Of a DNA stretch of 64,000 nucleotides, positions 43,309-55,582 are shown piece after piece. The DNA is from Epichloe hybrida. Taxonomy: Eukaryota > Ascomycota > Sordariomycetes > Hypocreales > Clavicipitaceae. Below the pieces are notes generated by a model, which ran no database searches, was not told the DNA's origin, and worked only from the letters and a program-made list of their open reading frames with translations. The DNA lies in NCBI GenBank assembly GCA_019022495.1, contig JAFEKR010000024.1, forward strand, positions 806,001-870,000, written 5' to 3'. The position numbers and the translations under genes are program-made. Each line of letters begins with the position of its first letter. The first letter of the stretch is position 1.

Positions 43309-43670
43309 GGAATAATATCGGCGTTGGTTGCATCTGGGTATGTCGGCGTTGGAGTTGCCGTGAATTATCCATAATCACGAAATGCACTATTCAGAGATCA
43401 TTTTCTCTTGTCCCAGTAGAGTAAGATCTGGAAGAGGATGATGTCTACGAGAATGCGTGGTGAAGTGGCTGTTAAACTTTGACCGGCAGGGGGTATCATG
43501 CTAAATTAAAAATAGATATTTCAAGGTGGCTGACATGGGATTGTTTTCCTCCCACAAAGCAATATGTACATTGTGATTGCTGTAAACACGAAATCGGGTG
43601 GACAGTGGCCGGCGTGTATGCATGGAGCGAAGCCAGCATAGATACGAGTTTGGGTTCGTACTCATTAGGT
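43309..43670. other. Convergent 3' regions
   Basis: About 360 bp between two stop codons. I see nothing else in it. Confidence 0.6.
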
Positions 43671-44232
43671 TTACATCTTTCGCTTCGGTAATGTCCAGTT
43701 ATTGACGCCGTACCACCATCTCCTTACGCGTGAGCCTGCCGTGTTACCATGCAGCTTTGCACTGTGATTCCAATTCTGCCAGCCGCATAATAGCAAGTTG
43801 TAAATAACACCCTGTGCTAGAGGCATTATAACCTGTGCAGGTGTCAGTTGCCGACGTAAATCATTTCGTCTACTACAGAGTATTGGTACAGTTTCTTACC
43901 TGATCTCTGGCTGTGATGAGCATGATCTTCCACCACGTATCTGCGTTAGCAATGCTCCGCAAGTAGCTTTGCTCGAAGCGCAGATCTGGTAAAGGCGGCA
44001 AGTTGTGAGATTTTTGAGCTGGTCTTAGGACGCTGAAGGGAATATCGTCATCATCGTGGTCAATGTCGTTTGGTACATCGCCGTCGCTTAGACGGGGGCT
44101 GTGAATGGTATATTGATCTTTCTTATCGGCGGCTGTGGACGGCGCAGCGTCGAAATCGATATCGGGGTGGGATCGGACGTGGCCGGCCTGGATGGTCTCG
44201 GCAATCTCTGTGGCCATTGATTCCATGTCCAT
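43671..44232 (-). CDS. DUF1770-type fungal protein
   Basis: Two exons (44232-43900 and 43832-43671) give 164 residues. The block LPPLPDLRFEQSYLRSIANA, DTWWKIMLITARDQ and, across the intron, PLAQGVIYNLLLCGWQNWN matches the fungal DUF1770 family as I know it. The C-terminal half has a hydrophobic stretch (MPLAQGVIYNLLLCGW) that could associate with membrane. Function is unknown. The start is MDMESMATEIAET; no better upstream ATG is seen. It is divergent from SUP45. Confidence 0.82.
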
Positions 44233-44740
44233 GTTGGGCGAGAGAATACTGCGTTCTCGAAAGTTTCAAGGAGGCAAGGAGATACATACATATCGTGCTC
44301 TTGACATGGGAGCTTGATTACGTTGACCACGAGGTTGCGATTCTGCCGGGCGGTGAGACCCACCGGGCATCCAGGGCGAAGTTGTGTCAGTTACGCTGGG
44401 GCAGCGGATGCATTTGACCCAATTGTGCCGCAACAGCGCCAGGCACTGGTGCGCTGGCAGTTGTTCAAAGTGGGCGTGGGTGGGCGTGGGCGTGTTTCGA
44501 GTACCTACTAACACTGAATGGAGTTGGTGTGCACCTGCCAGCACAATAATAAATAAATACATAAAAAAATCCTGGCTCCGACATCTTACTCCTGGCCCAT
44601 CATATCCAGCAGCACATCCGCGCTTCGCACTCGTTTCCTCCTCGCTCATCTGTTCTTCGACTCGACGAGAAGGGAGACTCCTGCTCCGCGGGACCAAGCC
44701 AAACATTTTGTCCGCCACCGTTTGAACAAAAGCCGCCATC
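44233..44740. promoter_or_regulatory. Divergent promoter of the DUF1770 gene and SUP45
   Basis: 508 bp between start codons with a GTGGGC repeat at about 44474-44493. I see no coding sequence. Confidence 0.55.
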
Positions 44741-46478
<1,738 letters not shown>

Positions 46479-47128
46479 CCTGTGGATCCCCTCGTCTCAA
46501 ACGAGGGCTCTGCTCAAGTTCAACCGTCTGCACAAAACGAGGATGACACGCGCCAGGACGACGACGCGCCGAGGTCGACCAATGCCGCGCCGCTGTCATT
46601 TGCGCAGAAGCGCTTGATGCGTAATGCCGAGTCTGGTTTTGCGACCCAAGGCCACCAGCACCAGGCATCGCGACCAAGTCCACTTCGTTCAATGATGACG
46701 GCTACTTGAGCTCATTGATTGGCAGATATTAGAGGTAAGACGCGATTCATGCCTTCCCGGTACAAATTCTTCGGTTCTCACGCGGAAGGATAGGTGCACC
46801 GCACGATCTGAAGGCAAATCTCGCGAGATGGGGTGTTGAATAAACGGCAAAGTCTTTTTGCAAAAGTTTGGAGGTGGTCATACCAGCGACTGGCAACTCG
46901 TCCTGGTCATGAGCGTGGACTAGTGGACACAAGCCGTCCTATGTATTCTTTTTACATGCTTTTGCTTCTGCTTTTAATCCGGGCTCCTAACTGATGGACT
47001 GTAACCTGGACAACAGCTGCCAAGAGGAATAGTTTCAAGGATAGGAAAATGTTCATTGTTCATTTCTTTGGCGAATATTTAAAATCCATTCTTCCCCATT
47101 CACATATTCGCTTCTGATAATCGACAAC

Positions 47129-47336
47129 GTACGTACGTGACTCGATACAGACTGCGCAAAATTGGACCTCGTGTGTTGTGCCTCGTGTTGTGCCTGCGTT
47201 TGGGCTTTAGTTGGGGGAAGGGGGGGGGGGGGGGGGTTCTGCATGTCACTTGGCACACCTGCTGTGGGGCATCTCTTGACTCTCGCGACCTCCGACTTAG
47301 CTGGCTGATTTGCACAAGTTTTTTCCTCTACTACAG
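47129..47336 (+). other. Possible 5'-UTR intron of the SIP3-like gene
   Basis: A GTACGT donor (47129) and a CTCTACTACAG acceptor (ending 47336) bound 208 nt containing the G17 tract. Only the motifs support this. Confidence 0.35.
47220..47236 (+). repeat. Poly-G tract, 17 nt
   Basis: An uninterrupted G17 run preceded by GGGGGAA. It could form a quadruplex. Confidence 0.95.
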
Positions 47337-47438
47337 AAAGGGTCTCACGCGCCGGCCATATATCTCACGGGCGTAAATGTGCCCCAGAGCACAGAAATAC
47401 GTGCTACTGGAGAACCTGTTCGCACCAGGTTGTCCGTC

Positions 47439-50400
47439 ATGGTTTCGGCTGCGCCTGTCCGGACGACGGGACCTCTCAGGCAAAATGACCGCGGCGTCCC
47501 CGTTGGCCTCAACGAAGCAGCGCTCGACTCGCCGACCTTTCGTGCTACAGTTGCTCACTTCACCGACCAAATAGAAGCGGTGGAGAAATGGCTCAATGGG
47601 TATGTGAGCTCGACCTCCAAATTTGCCCACGAGATCCAGGGGCTCGAAGACACCATCAACAGCTATCTCAGCAAAACGATGCCATCGGCCGCCGACGGTA
47701 TCATCGAAAATGACTATACTTTTCTCGCCTTGAAACGAGTTGGCGATGGACAACGTGAATGTTGGATGCACCTACTGGGCAGTGTCAAGAGAATGGACAC
47801 TGCCGTCATCGAACCTATACGGAGCTTTCTGAGCGGAGACATGCGCACCTTTAAAGAAACTAGGAGGAACCTGGAGCAGACACAGCGCGCGTATGACTCG
47901 ACTCTCGCACGATATGTTGGCCAATCGAAGACAAAGGAGCCCTCAGCTCTCCGCGAGGACGCATTCTCTGTTTATGAGAACCGCAAAGCTTACCTCCAAG
48001 CTTCGATGGATTATTGCCAGCTTGCACCGCAACTACGATGTGCGACTGACAAGCTTCTTGTCAAGGTCTGCTCCGAAATTTGGAAGAACCTGTTGCAGTC
48101 AAGAGATGCTGTGTCCAGTGCAACAAGGTGGACTCGAGAAATGGACCGTGTCCGTGGATGGGCCAAGGAATTGGAAACATCAGAGGGTATCTTCCGGAGT
48201 GAGCTTCAGTCGGCGAGGAGACAACTGGGAGAGAAAACTCTTGAAAGCTTCAAACCATCTCGTGAGCTCGAAGACTACAGTGCATCTACAGTTCCTTTCT
48301 TAGGGTCTCGTGGGCCTCTCAGCCTTAGGCCCAAAGACGAGAATGCTGTGATATCGGAGAAGCAGGGGTGGCTGTTCTTGAGAACCATATCCGGCAAGCC
48401 AGTGAGGTACCACTGGACGCGAAGATGGTATTTTTGCCATGATGGTGTTTTTGGCTGGCTCGTTCCGGGTCCTCAGGGCGTCCTCCAGGGAGACGAGATT
48501 GGCGTCCTGCTTTGCAACGCGAAGCCCGCCGTAGGCGAGGAGCGGCGCTTCTGCTTCGAGGTCAAAACGAAGAACCAGACCATGATGCTGCAGGCTGAAA
48601 ATCAGAGGCAATTGATTGAGTGGCTTGAAGTGTTTGAGGTGACCAAGAAAAAGGCCTTTGAAGCCAGCATGGGCCGCAACAACAACTCTGTCGCTGGTGG
48701 CAACGATCCGGCCTTCTCAATACATCCACCAAGCGCGCCGGAGTTCTCAGCCAAATCTGCCGATAACCCAGCGGCGGCGACTTCCACCACCGCCGAGGAC
48801 GTCGGCCCGGGGTTTGAGCGAGGCACGACGCTCTATGCGCCTGGGCAAGACGCGGCGAGGCACGCTGTGGACGTTAACAACGGGGGGATCGCAGGACGTC
48901 GGTCTTTTAGCGCGCTGGGCAAGGATCTTGCTCGCGATGACGACGAGAGTAGGAGGGAGCATGCAGCAAGAATCATCCAAAAGCTGGACCTTCACAGAAA
49001 GACCGCCTTGACTGCCAGTGTGCTTGACCCCGGCCCCGGCCCCGGCCCCGGCCCCGGCCCAGCCAGTCCAGCCATGCCGAGTCGCGGCATCGCTGGCTTG
49101 ATATCAGCAAGTCACAATCTACTCCCCACCGGAACACTGATGCCAGTTGCCACTCCTAAGCAATTTGCGGGTCTCCTCCCGTCTCTGGACACTCCGCGAA
49201 CCTCTCTTGCTCCCTCGACGTTGGCCAGGCCTCCTGCGACTACCGGCTTGAGCCGCTCTGCCGTCCTCCTGATGGCTGAAAAGCGCTCACTTTTTGGAAT
49301 CAAAAAGTTGCCAACATCGATTATCGCAAATTACTGGGGTAGCAATGTCTGGGCCATGATTCATCCTCCAGAACAACCCGTGCTGCCGAGACACGACGAA
49401 GACGACCCGATCGGAGTTGTCGTACCGCAAGGGTCACAAACAAGCCTCACTGGGACCGGATCTGATGACCGAATCGACCACCCTCTCCCCCTTGGTTATC
49501 CCCCAGAGCTGAGAGCCCAGAATGCCCAATTCCGACTCCTTTTCCCGAATGCCTTGGCCGGCGAGAACCCGGTGCTCGTGTTCCGTGCGGCGTGGTCCAG
49601 CTCCGGAGCACGAGACTCACCTAGCCATGCACTGGCTGGAGACGGCAGGATCTATCTCACACCAGACAACATGTACTTTTACAGCCAATATATGGGTTTG
49701 GTGACTGCGTACAGTATAAGCCTGGACATCATCACTGAAGTCACTTCTGCGGGTGGCAGAGAATATGATTGTATTTTCCTGCACCTTGGTCAAGATATGA
49801 ATGATACTGGATACACACGGATCACTGTCAAGGTGTTCCTGGACGATCTCCAACTTCTTCACACACGCTTGAATCTCCTCATCGACAATTTGCAAGCCGA
49901 AGAGCCGATGGAGGCGCAGGATATCATTGCGGCGTTGATCAATGTGGAAAAAGAAGAGTTTGAACGACCGAGCGCTGGTGCTGAAAGTTGGGAAGAGGTG
50001 TCCGCAAATACACCAGTCGATGATGGCACGGCATCTGGCAGACCGGTAGGACGCAGTCAGCATGACTTTGGTCTGCATCTTCCGTCTTCCAGGCCACCCC
50101 AGCGGATACCAGGGAAACTGCACCTCCCATCCCATCCCGTCATCTACGAGCCGGAGAGCATGACACAAATGGCCGCCGAGCGACACTTTGAAATCAGTGC
50201 CAAGGCTTGCTTTCACGTCCTTTTCGGCGATAAGAGTTTTGTGTTCCCCAAGCTGTATTTCGAACACCGGGCGCAGCAGATTGCCCAAGGCCCGTGGGTG
50301 CTCGTTGACCAAGGACAAACGCGTCGCGACTTTCACTTCAAGGTGGACTATGTAGACATGCTGGGTCGCAAAAAGTCTGCCAATGTGAAGGATTACCAGA

Positions 50401-51569
50401 CGATCGACGTGTACAGCGATCACATCACCTATGTGGTAACACACACCAAAACGGCATGGCACCTGCCCCATTCGCAGAGCTTCAAGTTGGTAACAAAGGT
50501 TGCTATCACGCATGTGGCCAAGTCCAAGTGCAAGCTCGCCGCATACGTCAAGATCGATTGGTCAAAGACGCCAGCCCTGTCGAAAAATCTGGTTGAGCGG
50601 CAGGCGCTTCATGATGCCGTCACGGATGCGGAGGAGATGGCAGAGCTGGCGACTGACCAAGTGCGCAAGCTGGGCCCGCGCAGTCGCACAAACAGGGCCA
50701 TTCAGATCTACGGTCACATTGGCCAGCAGACACAAGTTGTGGTCTTTTCCCCGGCAGCCGCCGAATCGAGCAAGAAGCAGGCCATCAAGCCGCGAACCCT
50801 AACTGCTATGCTGTTCGAAACAGTCATGTCCTTTGGCGAAAGCGCAGTGTCGTCGCTCATCATGTGGGCGTTTGCCGGCCTGAAGAAGCTTTTCGGAATC
50901 ATCACTGCTCACCGCGTCATTGTCCTGCTCCTCGTAGCGAGTGCATTGACGAATCTCTTGCTGACGTCGACCGAGTCCTCGACCTGGTGGAGGGAACGTA
51001 GAGCAGCCAAGTTTATGAGACGAGTTGGGGTGACGCCGAATCCTATGATGAGCAAAGCCATTTACCTTGCGGACCTGGACGAGGCCACCGGTGCCAACGG
51101 TCACAATCTCAGTTTTCCAACGGACAGCAGATGCTTCAGCACATACAGGAGCCTGCTCAACATGACGGAAATGGACATACCATGGGAAGAGTCTGGAACG
51201 ACACCTTCGTCGCGATCGAGCCGTGCCATAGCACGAAGGCTCCGTCGCACGAGACAGCGGCTGGGGTCTTACAGACACGATTTGATGGTGGCAATGCGGG
51301 TGGTCAACAGCATCGAGAGAGAGATGTTGCAATCGGAATGGGAGAATTGGTTGATCAACGAAAAGTCACTGTGCGATGAACTTCAGACGGTGCTGCAAGA
51401 TGGCAAAGGCGACAAAATGTTCAAGGACAGATTGCCAGCACAGAACGTTCTTGGGTCTCTGTCGGGCAACAGGAGGAAAGCGTTGGAGGAATGGCGAGAC
51501 GGCTACTGCGGAAGCTGTAGGCGGGACTTTGAGGCTGTGATCAAGGAAAGAACCGTGGCGGGAGTATAG
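47439..51569 (+). CDS. SIP3: SIP3/LAM-family membrane-contact lipid-transfer protein
   Basis: A single exon of 1376 residues from the ATG at 47439. The order is: a BAR-like helical region (about 15-290, FTDQIEAVEKWLNGYV), a PH domain (about 305-412, GWLFLRTISGKPVRYHWTRR), a GRAM-like domain (about 694-790, DGRIYLTPDNMYFYSQYMGL), a VASt/StART-like sterol-binding domain (about 912-1097, starting RHFEISAKACFHVLF) and a hydrophobic anchor (about 1155-1172). This is the layout of yeast Sip3/Lam3 and Lam1, which move sterols at ER-plasma membrane contacts. A Pro-Gly run (about 531-541) is encoded by a CCCCGG repeat. The in-frame ATG at 47310 precedes a possible acceptor site and is not favoured. 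Confidence 0.9.
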   Translation: MVSAAPVRTTGPLRQNDRGVPVGLNEAALDSPTFRATVAHFTDQIEAVEKWLNGYVSSTSKFAHEIQGLEDTINSYLSKTMPSAADGIIENDYTFLALKRVGDGQRECWMHLLGSVKRMDTAVIEPIRSFLSGDMRTFKETRRNLEQTQRAYDSTLARYVGQSKTKEPSALREDAFSVYENRKAYLQASMDYCQLAPQLRCATDKLLVKVCSEIWKNLLQSRDAVSSATRWTREMDRVRGWAKELETSEGIFRSELQSARRQLGEKTLESFKPSRELEDYSASTVPFLGSRGPLSLRPKDENAVISEKQGWLFLRTISGKPVRYHWTRRWYFCHDGVFGWLVPGPQGVLQGDEIGVLLCNAKPAVGEERRFCFEVKTKNQTMMLQAENQRQLIEWLEVFEVTKKKAFEASMGRNNNSVAGGNDPAFSIHPPSAPEFSAKSADNPAAATSTTAEDVGPGFERGTTLYAPGQDAARHAVDVNNGGIAGRRSFSALGKDLARDDDESRREHAARIIQKLDLHRKTALTASVLDPGPGPGPGPGPASPAMPSRGIAGLISASHNLLPTGTLMPVATPKQFAGLLPSLDTPRTSLAPSTLARPPATTGLSRSAVLLMAEKRSLFGIKKLPTSIIANYWGSNVWAMIHPPEQPVLPRHDEDDPIGVVVPQGSQTSLTGTGSDDRIDHPLPLGYPPELRAQNAQFRLLFPNALAGENPVLVFRAAWSSSGARDSPSHALAGDGRIYLTPDNMYFYSQYMGLVTAYSISLDIITEVTSAGGREYDCIFLHLGQDMNDTGYTRITVKVFLDDLQLLHTRLNLLIDNLQAEEPMEAQDIIAALINVEKEEFERPSAGAESWEEVSANTPVDDGTASGRPVGRSQHDFGLHLPSSRPPQRIPGKLHLPSHPVIYEPESMTQMAAERHFEISAKACFHVLFGDKSFVFPKLYFEHRAQQIAQGPWVLVDQGQTRRDFHFKVDYVDMLGRKKSANVKDYQTIDVYSDHITYVVTHTKTAWHLPHSQSFKLVTKVAITHVAKSKCKLAAYVKIDWSKTPALSKNLVERQALHDAVTDAEEMAELATDQVRKLGPRSRTNRAIQIYGHIGQQTQVVVFSPAAAESSKKQAIKPRTLTAMLFETVMSFGESAVSSLIMWAFAGLKKLFGIITAHRVIVLLLVASALTNLLLTSTESSTWWRERRAAKFMRRVGVTPNPMMSKAIYLADLDEATGANGHNLSFPTDSRCFSTYRSLLNMTEMDIPWEESGTTPSSRSSRAIARRLRRTRQRLGSYRHDLMVAMRVVNSIEREMLQSEWENWLINEKSLCDELQTVLQDGKGDKMFKDRLPAQNVLGSLSGNRRKALEEWRDGYCGSCRRDFEAVIKERTVAGV
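49029..49060 (+). repeat. Coding CCCCGG microsatellite
   Basis: Five GGCCCC units inside the SIP3-like gene encode a Pro-Gly run between the PH and GRAM domains. Confidence 0.9.
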
Positions 51570-52174
51570 AATTTTGGGATTGAGAGGAAATGTTTGTCCA
51601 CTGCATTGCCATGGCATTGACAACCATGAATGAGCATGGTTTTATTTTCCTTGATGTTGTTTCTGAGGCACGGAGGCTGAGCTTCCCCGCGGCAGCTTAT
51701 TTTTGTTTGTATTATAATCCAACAAAGCAGATATTCTGACCAGTGTGTCTTGAAAGTATCCCATGTTATCTCACAAACTCTGTATATCCGGAGAAGCGGG
51801 TATTTCGGTCCATGACGCAAGTGCAGCGGGTGTGTGCGTGTATTGCAAACTCGATCACAGAAACAGAAACACACCAGATCAAATGCATTCTATTTACAGC
51901 AGGCAGCACTGCACTATCAAGCTCAAGCTCGAGTTCCGCAGATTCCATTCCATGGCTTGTACTGGTCCATCCAACGGTGGGAGCTTGGACAGAAGATTCC
52001 GTAGGGGACATGGTGAGACACGGACCTGGAGGGAGTGTGATAATGTGTCGCTACTCAATGGCGTTTATGAGGGGGTGTCCCAACATTCCTGTGGCCTTTG
52101 ACTCAGCCTCGATAATTGGAAGAATGGCAGGCATCTCCGAGCTATGGCGGCGATGAAGGAGGGGGCGGGGATGA

Positions 52175-52182
52175 CATATAAG
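52175..52182 (+). promoter_or_regulatory. TATA-like box of the small secreted protein gene
   Basis: CATATAAG lies 138-145 bp upstream of the ATG in a GC-rich setting. It is plausible as a core promoter but unproven. Confidence 0.4.
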
Positions 52183-52269
52183 ATGGTTGTTGCAGAGCAA
52201 GTGTATCAAGTTTCCGCCTCGTCTACATGTCCTTTATTTTCACTTTCACATCTGCCGCACGAAATCGCG

Positions 52270-52272
<3 letters not shown>

Positions 52273-52300
<28 letters not shown>
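52273..52300 (+). repeat. Poly-T tract, 28 nt
   Basis: An uninterrupted T28 run that ends 19 nt before the ATG of the secreted protein gene. Confidence 0.95.
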
Positions 52301-52319
52301 GGGTTCCTGGAAGTAGACA

Positions 52320-52765
52320 ATGAAGACGACTACAGTTTCGGCGCTCGTACTCTTCTGCCTGACGGGCCATGGCCTCACAGCGCCCACGACATTCTCTGGG
52401 CCACCAGACGTGGTCCGCCGGAGTGCGTCGTGGGTTGTTGCAGGGCGGCATGTATCGAGCTTGGATCAAGCGCAGATTGAGCAGATTGGCAATGATATCA
52501 GTGAGTCTTGTTCTCTTTTTGTTGTCTGCGTCTCTCTTGTCTGTTCTTGTACTGTGCATGTGCGAGCAAGTTCGGCTGACATGGTGACTTTCCGTGGTTA
52601 GAATCGAACCTCAGTAGCACCATCCAGCTGATGACCTTGGTCAGCCAGGAGGAGCCGGTCGTGAACCCGCCGTTTATGCAGACGATATCTGTGCTGAAGG
52701 GGATCATGCAGTCTGTTGGAGGGGCGATGGCGTCGCTGGCGAGGATGAAAGGGATGAAGGGCTGA
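52320..52765 (+). CDS. Small secreted protein, 114 residues, no known family
   Basis: Two exons (52320-52500 and 52602-52765, GTGAGT donor, GTTAG acceptor) give 114 residues. MKTTTVSALVLFCLTGHGLT is a clear signal peptide with likely cleavage near residue 20-21. A dibasic RR (33-34) could be a Kex2 site. The mature part has no cysteine, one NLS glycosylation sequon, and a Gly/Met-rich amphipathic end (GIMQSVGGAMASLARMKGMKG region). I recognise no family. It may be a secreted or cell-wall-associated factor, or an effector-like protein if the fungus is host-associated; all of that is inference. Confidence 0.68.
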
Positions 52766-53195
52766 TTCGTGTTGTCGTTGTGTCGTTGTGTCGTTGTCGT
52801 GTTATGTAATCAATCTTAAAACTCGGTAGCATATGTAATGACAGAGCGGGGGCGTTCGGCGTCCGGGTCATCCGGGTCATCCGAGGCGTCCGGGGCGTCC
52901 GTCCGTTTGGTTATGCGAATGCAGTCGAATGCAGTGACGTCAGGGATCAAATCTGCCTGCCTAGCCCAACCGTTGGATGAAACCGGCGTGTTTCCATCAA
53001 TGCCTCCATCCCCTCCATCTCCTCCATCTCCTCCATCCCCTCCATCTCCTCCATCTCCTCCATCCCCTCCATCCCCTCCATCCCCTCCATGCCCCCCCAT
53101 CGTCGTGTAGCCCCGACTCCTTGGCCTTGGATTCCTCCCGTGTCTCATCTCATCTCTCGAGGCATGCTTCGCCAAACACCGCTGCACTAAGCGCC
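52766..53195. other. Intergenic with CCATCT/CCATCC repeat, promoter of the DUF3074 gene
   Basis: 430 bp. GTTGTCGTTGTGTC repeats (about 52771-52800), CGTCCGGG/CATCCGGG units (52860-52905) and a CTCCATCC tandem array (53002-53096) dominate. The array keeps a frame open on both strands but encodes only Pro/Ser/His or Gly/Asp runs. Confidence 0.6.
53002..53096. repeat. CTCCATC-type 9-bp tandem repeat
   Basis: About ten CCTCCATCC/TCTCCATCT units end about 100 bp before the ATG at 53196. Confidence 0.9.
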
Positions 53196-55328
53196 ATGGC
53201 AAGCCATCATGAGCCGCTCAAGGCCCTCGCGCCTATCGATTGGATCGACGTCCCGCAAGACGCCCTCAAGACCTTTATCAACGACATCTTCAGCCAGGCC
53301 CAGGTCACTCTTGACTCGATCCCCTCTGCCGCGACCGCCGCGACCGCCGCGACCGCCGCGAAGCCCGACGCTGCCGGTCGAGCTCGAGCAAAGACCGATT
53401 CGGCTGTCGTCTACAATGACATGCGCACTTCCTCGCCATCGCAGAACCCACCCGCCACCGCCGAGTTGTCTGCGCAGCTGCGAAAGGAATGGAAGGAGGT
53501 CAAGACCAACCCCAAGGACAATCCCCTCGGCATCAATGTGTACAAGTTGGCCGGCAAGGATGGCAAGGGCGCATGGTTTGCGAGACGGAGCGTCCACAGG
53601 GGACTCTCTTTTGAGCAGTGGAAAACGGGCCTGCAGCGAGAATTCGCCGAATCCATCAAGATTCAAGGCTCGCCTGGAAGTGGAAACATCCGAGGAATTG
53701 GCGCCGACAGGAATGTCGAGCATCACCAGGTCGAGGATGCTGGTCACCTGGATGGTAGGTCGTGTGCTTTGCATGTCTCTTGTCTCACACGTAAGTTTGT
53801 CTTGGATGGCGCCCTGGCTAACCAACTCGTCGGGAATGACTTAGTCTTTCAACTTTCGGCTCAGTTCCCCGGACCTACGGCGCCTCGAGACTTTGTCACC
53901 CTGCTACTCACGTCTGATTTCTCGCATCGGAAACTCGACGACCAATCACACCCCTTGCGGCAGTACATGATCGTCTCCAAGCCGTGCGTCCATCCAGAAT
54001 GCCCTCCGCGCCAAGGCATCATCCGCGGTCAGTATGAGTCGGTGGAGGTTGTTCGAGAAATCCCCGTCGAAACCGATGTCGTCCCCAACAAGCGATCAAT
54101 GTCATCAGCGGATCTGATGATGGGCGGGAACCGCAAGTCTAGCAGCATCAACCGAGCTGGGGACGATGTCGAAGGACCCCGAGCCATAGAATGGCTCATG
54201 ATTACCAGGAGTGACCCCGGTGGCAGTGTGCCCCGGTTCCTCATTGAAAAAGGAACACCCCCAGGAATCATCGGCGATGCAGGCAAGTTCCTGGACTGGG
54301 TCACAGCGACAACTTCCAAAGATGGCACCGTCCGGCCAAGGGCCGAATCGACCAAGGTCAATGGCAACAGTATCGACGAGAGTCGCGATACCACAGACCC
54401 CGCGGCGGCTCAGAGAAACAGTCCAGCATCAGACACCACGCAGAACAAAGACACGCATCGACCCAGCCAGGGCCACGACGCCGGCCACGACGCCGGCCAC
54501 AGCGATCGGACACCAAGCAGCACGGGACTGTACGGCATCATTAACGGAGCCTTTAGCGTAGCAGGTGCGGTAGCCAGCGGGCTTCGGTCACAACTCGGTA
54601 ACCCGTTGAGCTTCAACAACGGCAGCCAAGACAGCCTGGCTGACAGCCAACCCATCCCAGAAGAGCACGAGGACGAAGACGCGGAAAGCGACGCATCCTC
54701 CACCCGCAGCTTCACGTCAGCCCTCGAAAAGTCTGTCACGGGCGAGAAAGCCGCCGCCGGCAGCATCCAGTCTGACGAATCAAGATCGCAACGTCTCCAA
54801 CCTCTGGAGAAGGATCTGCAGAAACTCCTGGAACGTCGCCAAAAGCTCGATCGGGACCACAACCAGTTTCAGGAGCGCATGCAGTCCAAGCGCCAAGGCG
54901 AGAAGGAGAAGGACGCCACATCGCTCGCCAAGCTTCGCGAAAAGCACGACAAGGAAGTAGTCAAGCAAGAGGCCAGGTACAGGCGGGAAATGCGCAAGCT
55001 CGAGGAGAAGCGTGAGCAGGAGGAGCGCAAAGCCGAAGCTCGTAGGAGAAAGGCCGCCGAGAGACAGGAAAAGTCCAGTCTGACTCTTGAGCTGGAGAGA
55101 GTGAGGGCCGACAAGGACGTCGCTCTCAAGGAGATTGAGCTGCTCCACACCCAAGTTGGTGAGTTGCAAGCACAGAATACCATGCTGGTGGCGAGACTCG
55201 GTCGGCTGGGTGCTCTGAACAGAGAAGACTCGTCGTCTTCCAGGGAGAATTCCATCAGATCCCAAGTCGTGAGCACTTCTTGGATCAGAGACAGGCAGAA
55301 TGGATCGGGGGCGGGAGAAACGAAGTGA
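53196..55328 (+). CDS. DUF3074 (START-like) protein with C-terminal coiled coil
   Basis: Two exons (53196-53754 and 53845-55328) give 680 residues. WKEVKTNPKDNPLGINVYKL, RGLSFEQWKTGLQREF and, across the intron, FQLSAQFPGPTAPRDFVTLL match the fungal DUF3074 family, a START/Bet-v1-like fold that may bind lipids. The region after about residue 500 is a long charged coiled coil (LEKDLQKLLERRQKLDRDHN, then repeated E/K/R heptads). An Ala-Thr run (about 45-56) comes from a CGACCGCCG repeat. The 90-nt intron has no stop and keeps frame, so the unspliced message also codes. The start follows the tandem array; earlier in-frame ATGs encode only repeat. Confidence 0.85.
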   Translation: MASHHEPLKALAPIDWIDVPQDALKTFINDIFSQAQVTLDSIPSAATAATAATAAKPDAAGRARAKTDSAVVYNDMRTSSPSQNPPATAELSAQLRKEWKEVKTNPKDNPLGINVYKLAGKDGKGAWFARRSVHRGLSFEQWKTGLQREFAESIKIQGSPGSGNIRGIGADRNVEHHQVEDAGHLDGRSCALHVSCLTRKFVLDGALANQLVGNDLVFQLSAQFPGPTAPRDFVTLLLTSDFSHRKLDDQSHPLRQYMIVSKPCVHPECPPRQGIIRGQYESVEVVREIPVETDVVPNKRSMSSADLMMGGNRKSSSINRAGDDVEGPRAIEWLMITRSDPGGSVPRFLIEKGTPPGIIGDAGKFLDWVTATTSKDGTVRPRAESTKVNGNSIDESRDTTDPAAAQRNSPASDTTQNKDTHRPSQGHDAGHDAGHSDRTPSSTGLYGIINGAFSVAGAVASGLRSQLGNPLSFNNGSQDSLADSQPIPEEHEDEDAESDASSTRSFTSALEKSVTGEKAAAGSIQSDESRSQRLQPLEKDLQKLLERRQKLDRDHNQFQERMQSKRQGEKEKDATSLAKLREKHDKEVVKQEARYRREMRKLEEKREQEERKAEARRRKAAERQEKSSLTLELERVRADKDVALKEIELLHTQVGELQAQNTMLVARLGRLGALNREDSSSSRENSIRSQVVSTSWIRDRQNGSGAGETK

Positions 55329-55582
55329 CAAGAGACATTACATGTTGTGTACTTTTAGATGCACGCGATGACATAAACGACGGCATGACATGGCCCTGGC
55401 AGGCGGTGCAGGGACAAAAAAAAAAAGCACCAGGATATGTGCTTGTTTCTTTTCTTTGAATACGTAAATAGCAACAGAAGTTCTATTCATGCAGACGATA
55501 CGGTAATCCACGCCGCGCAGAATCTCACCTTTGTCTATGCAGATCAGATGCCCTTGTTTATGCCGTCTACACGAAACATCCA

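Larger units (their letters stand above)
46479..47438. other. Intergenic between SUP45 and the SIP3-like gene
   Basis: About 960 bp. It holds the SUP45 3' region and the SIP3-like promoter and leader, including a G17 tract at 47220-47236 and a possible leader intron. Confidence 0.55.
51570..52319. other. Intergenic upstream of the small secreted protein gene
   Basis: 750 bp with no supported gene. A CATATAAG TATA-like box lies at 52175-52182 and a T28 tract at 52273-52300. Confidence 0.6.

Noticed and set aside
47310..47438. Earlier start for the SIP3-like gene
   Set aside because: The extra 43 residues have no domain character and begin before a plausible 3' splice site at 47336.
49617..51332. 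Minus-strand frames of 177 and 298 residues inside the SIP3-like gene
   Set aside because: They are antisense to conserved GRAM and VASt coding sequence; codon shadows.
52816..53202. Frames through the CTCCATC array (Gly-Asp or Pro-Ser repeats)
   Set aside because: Encoded entirely by a tandem repeat; no conserved flank. The DUF3074 protein starts after it.
53187..53844. Two 211-residue frames overlapping the DUF3074 exon 1
   Set aside because: Alternative-frame and antisense shadows of a conserved exon.
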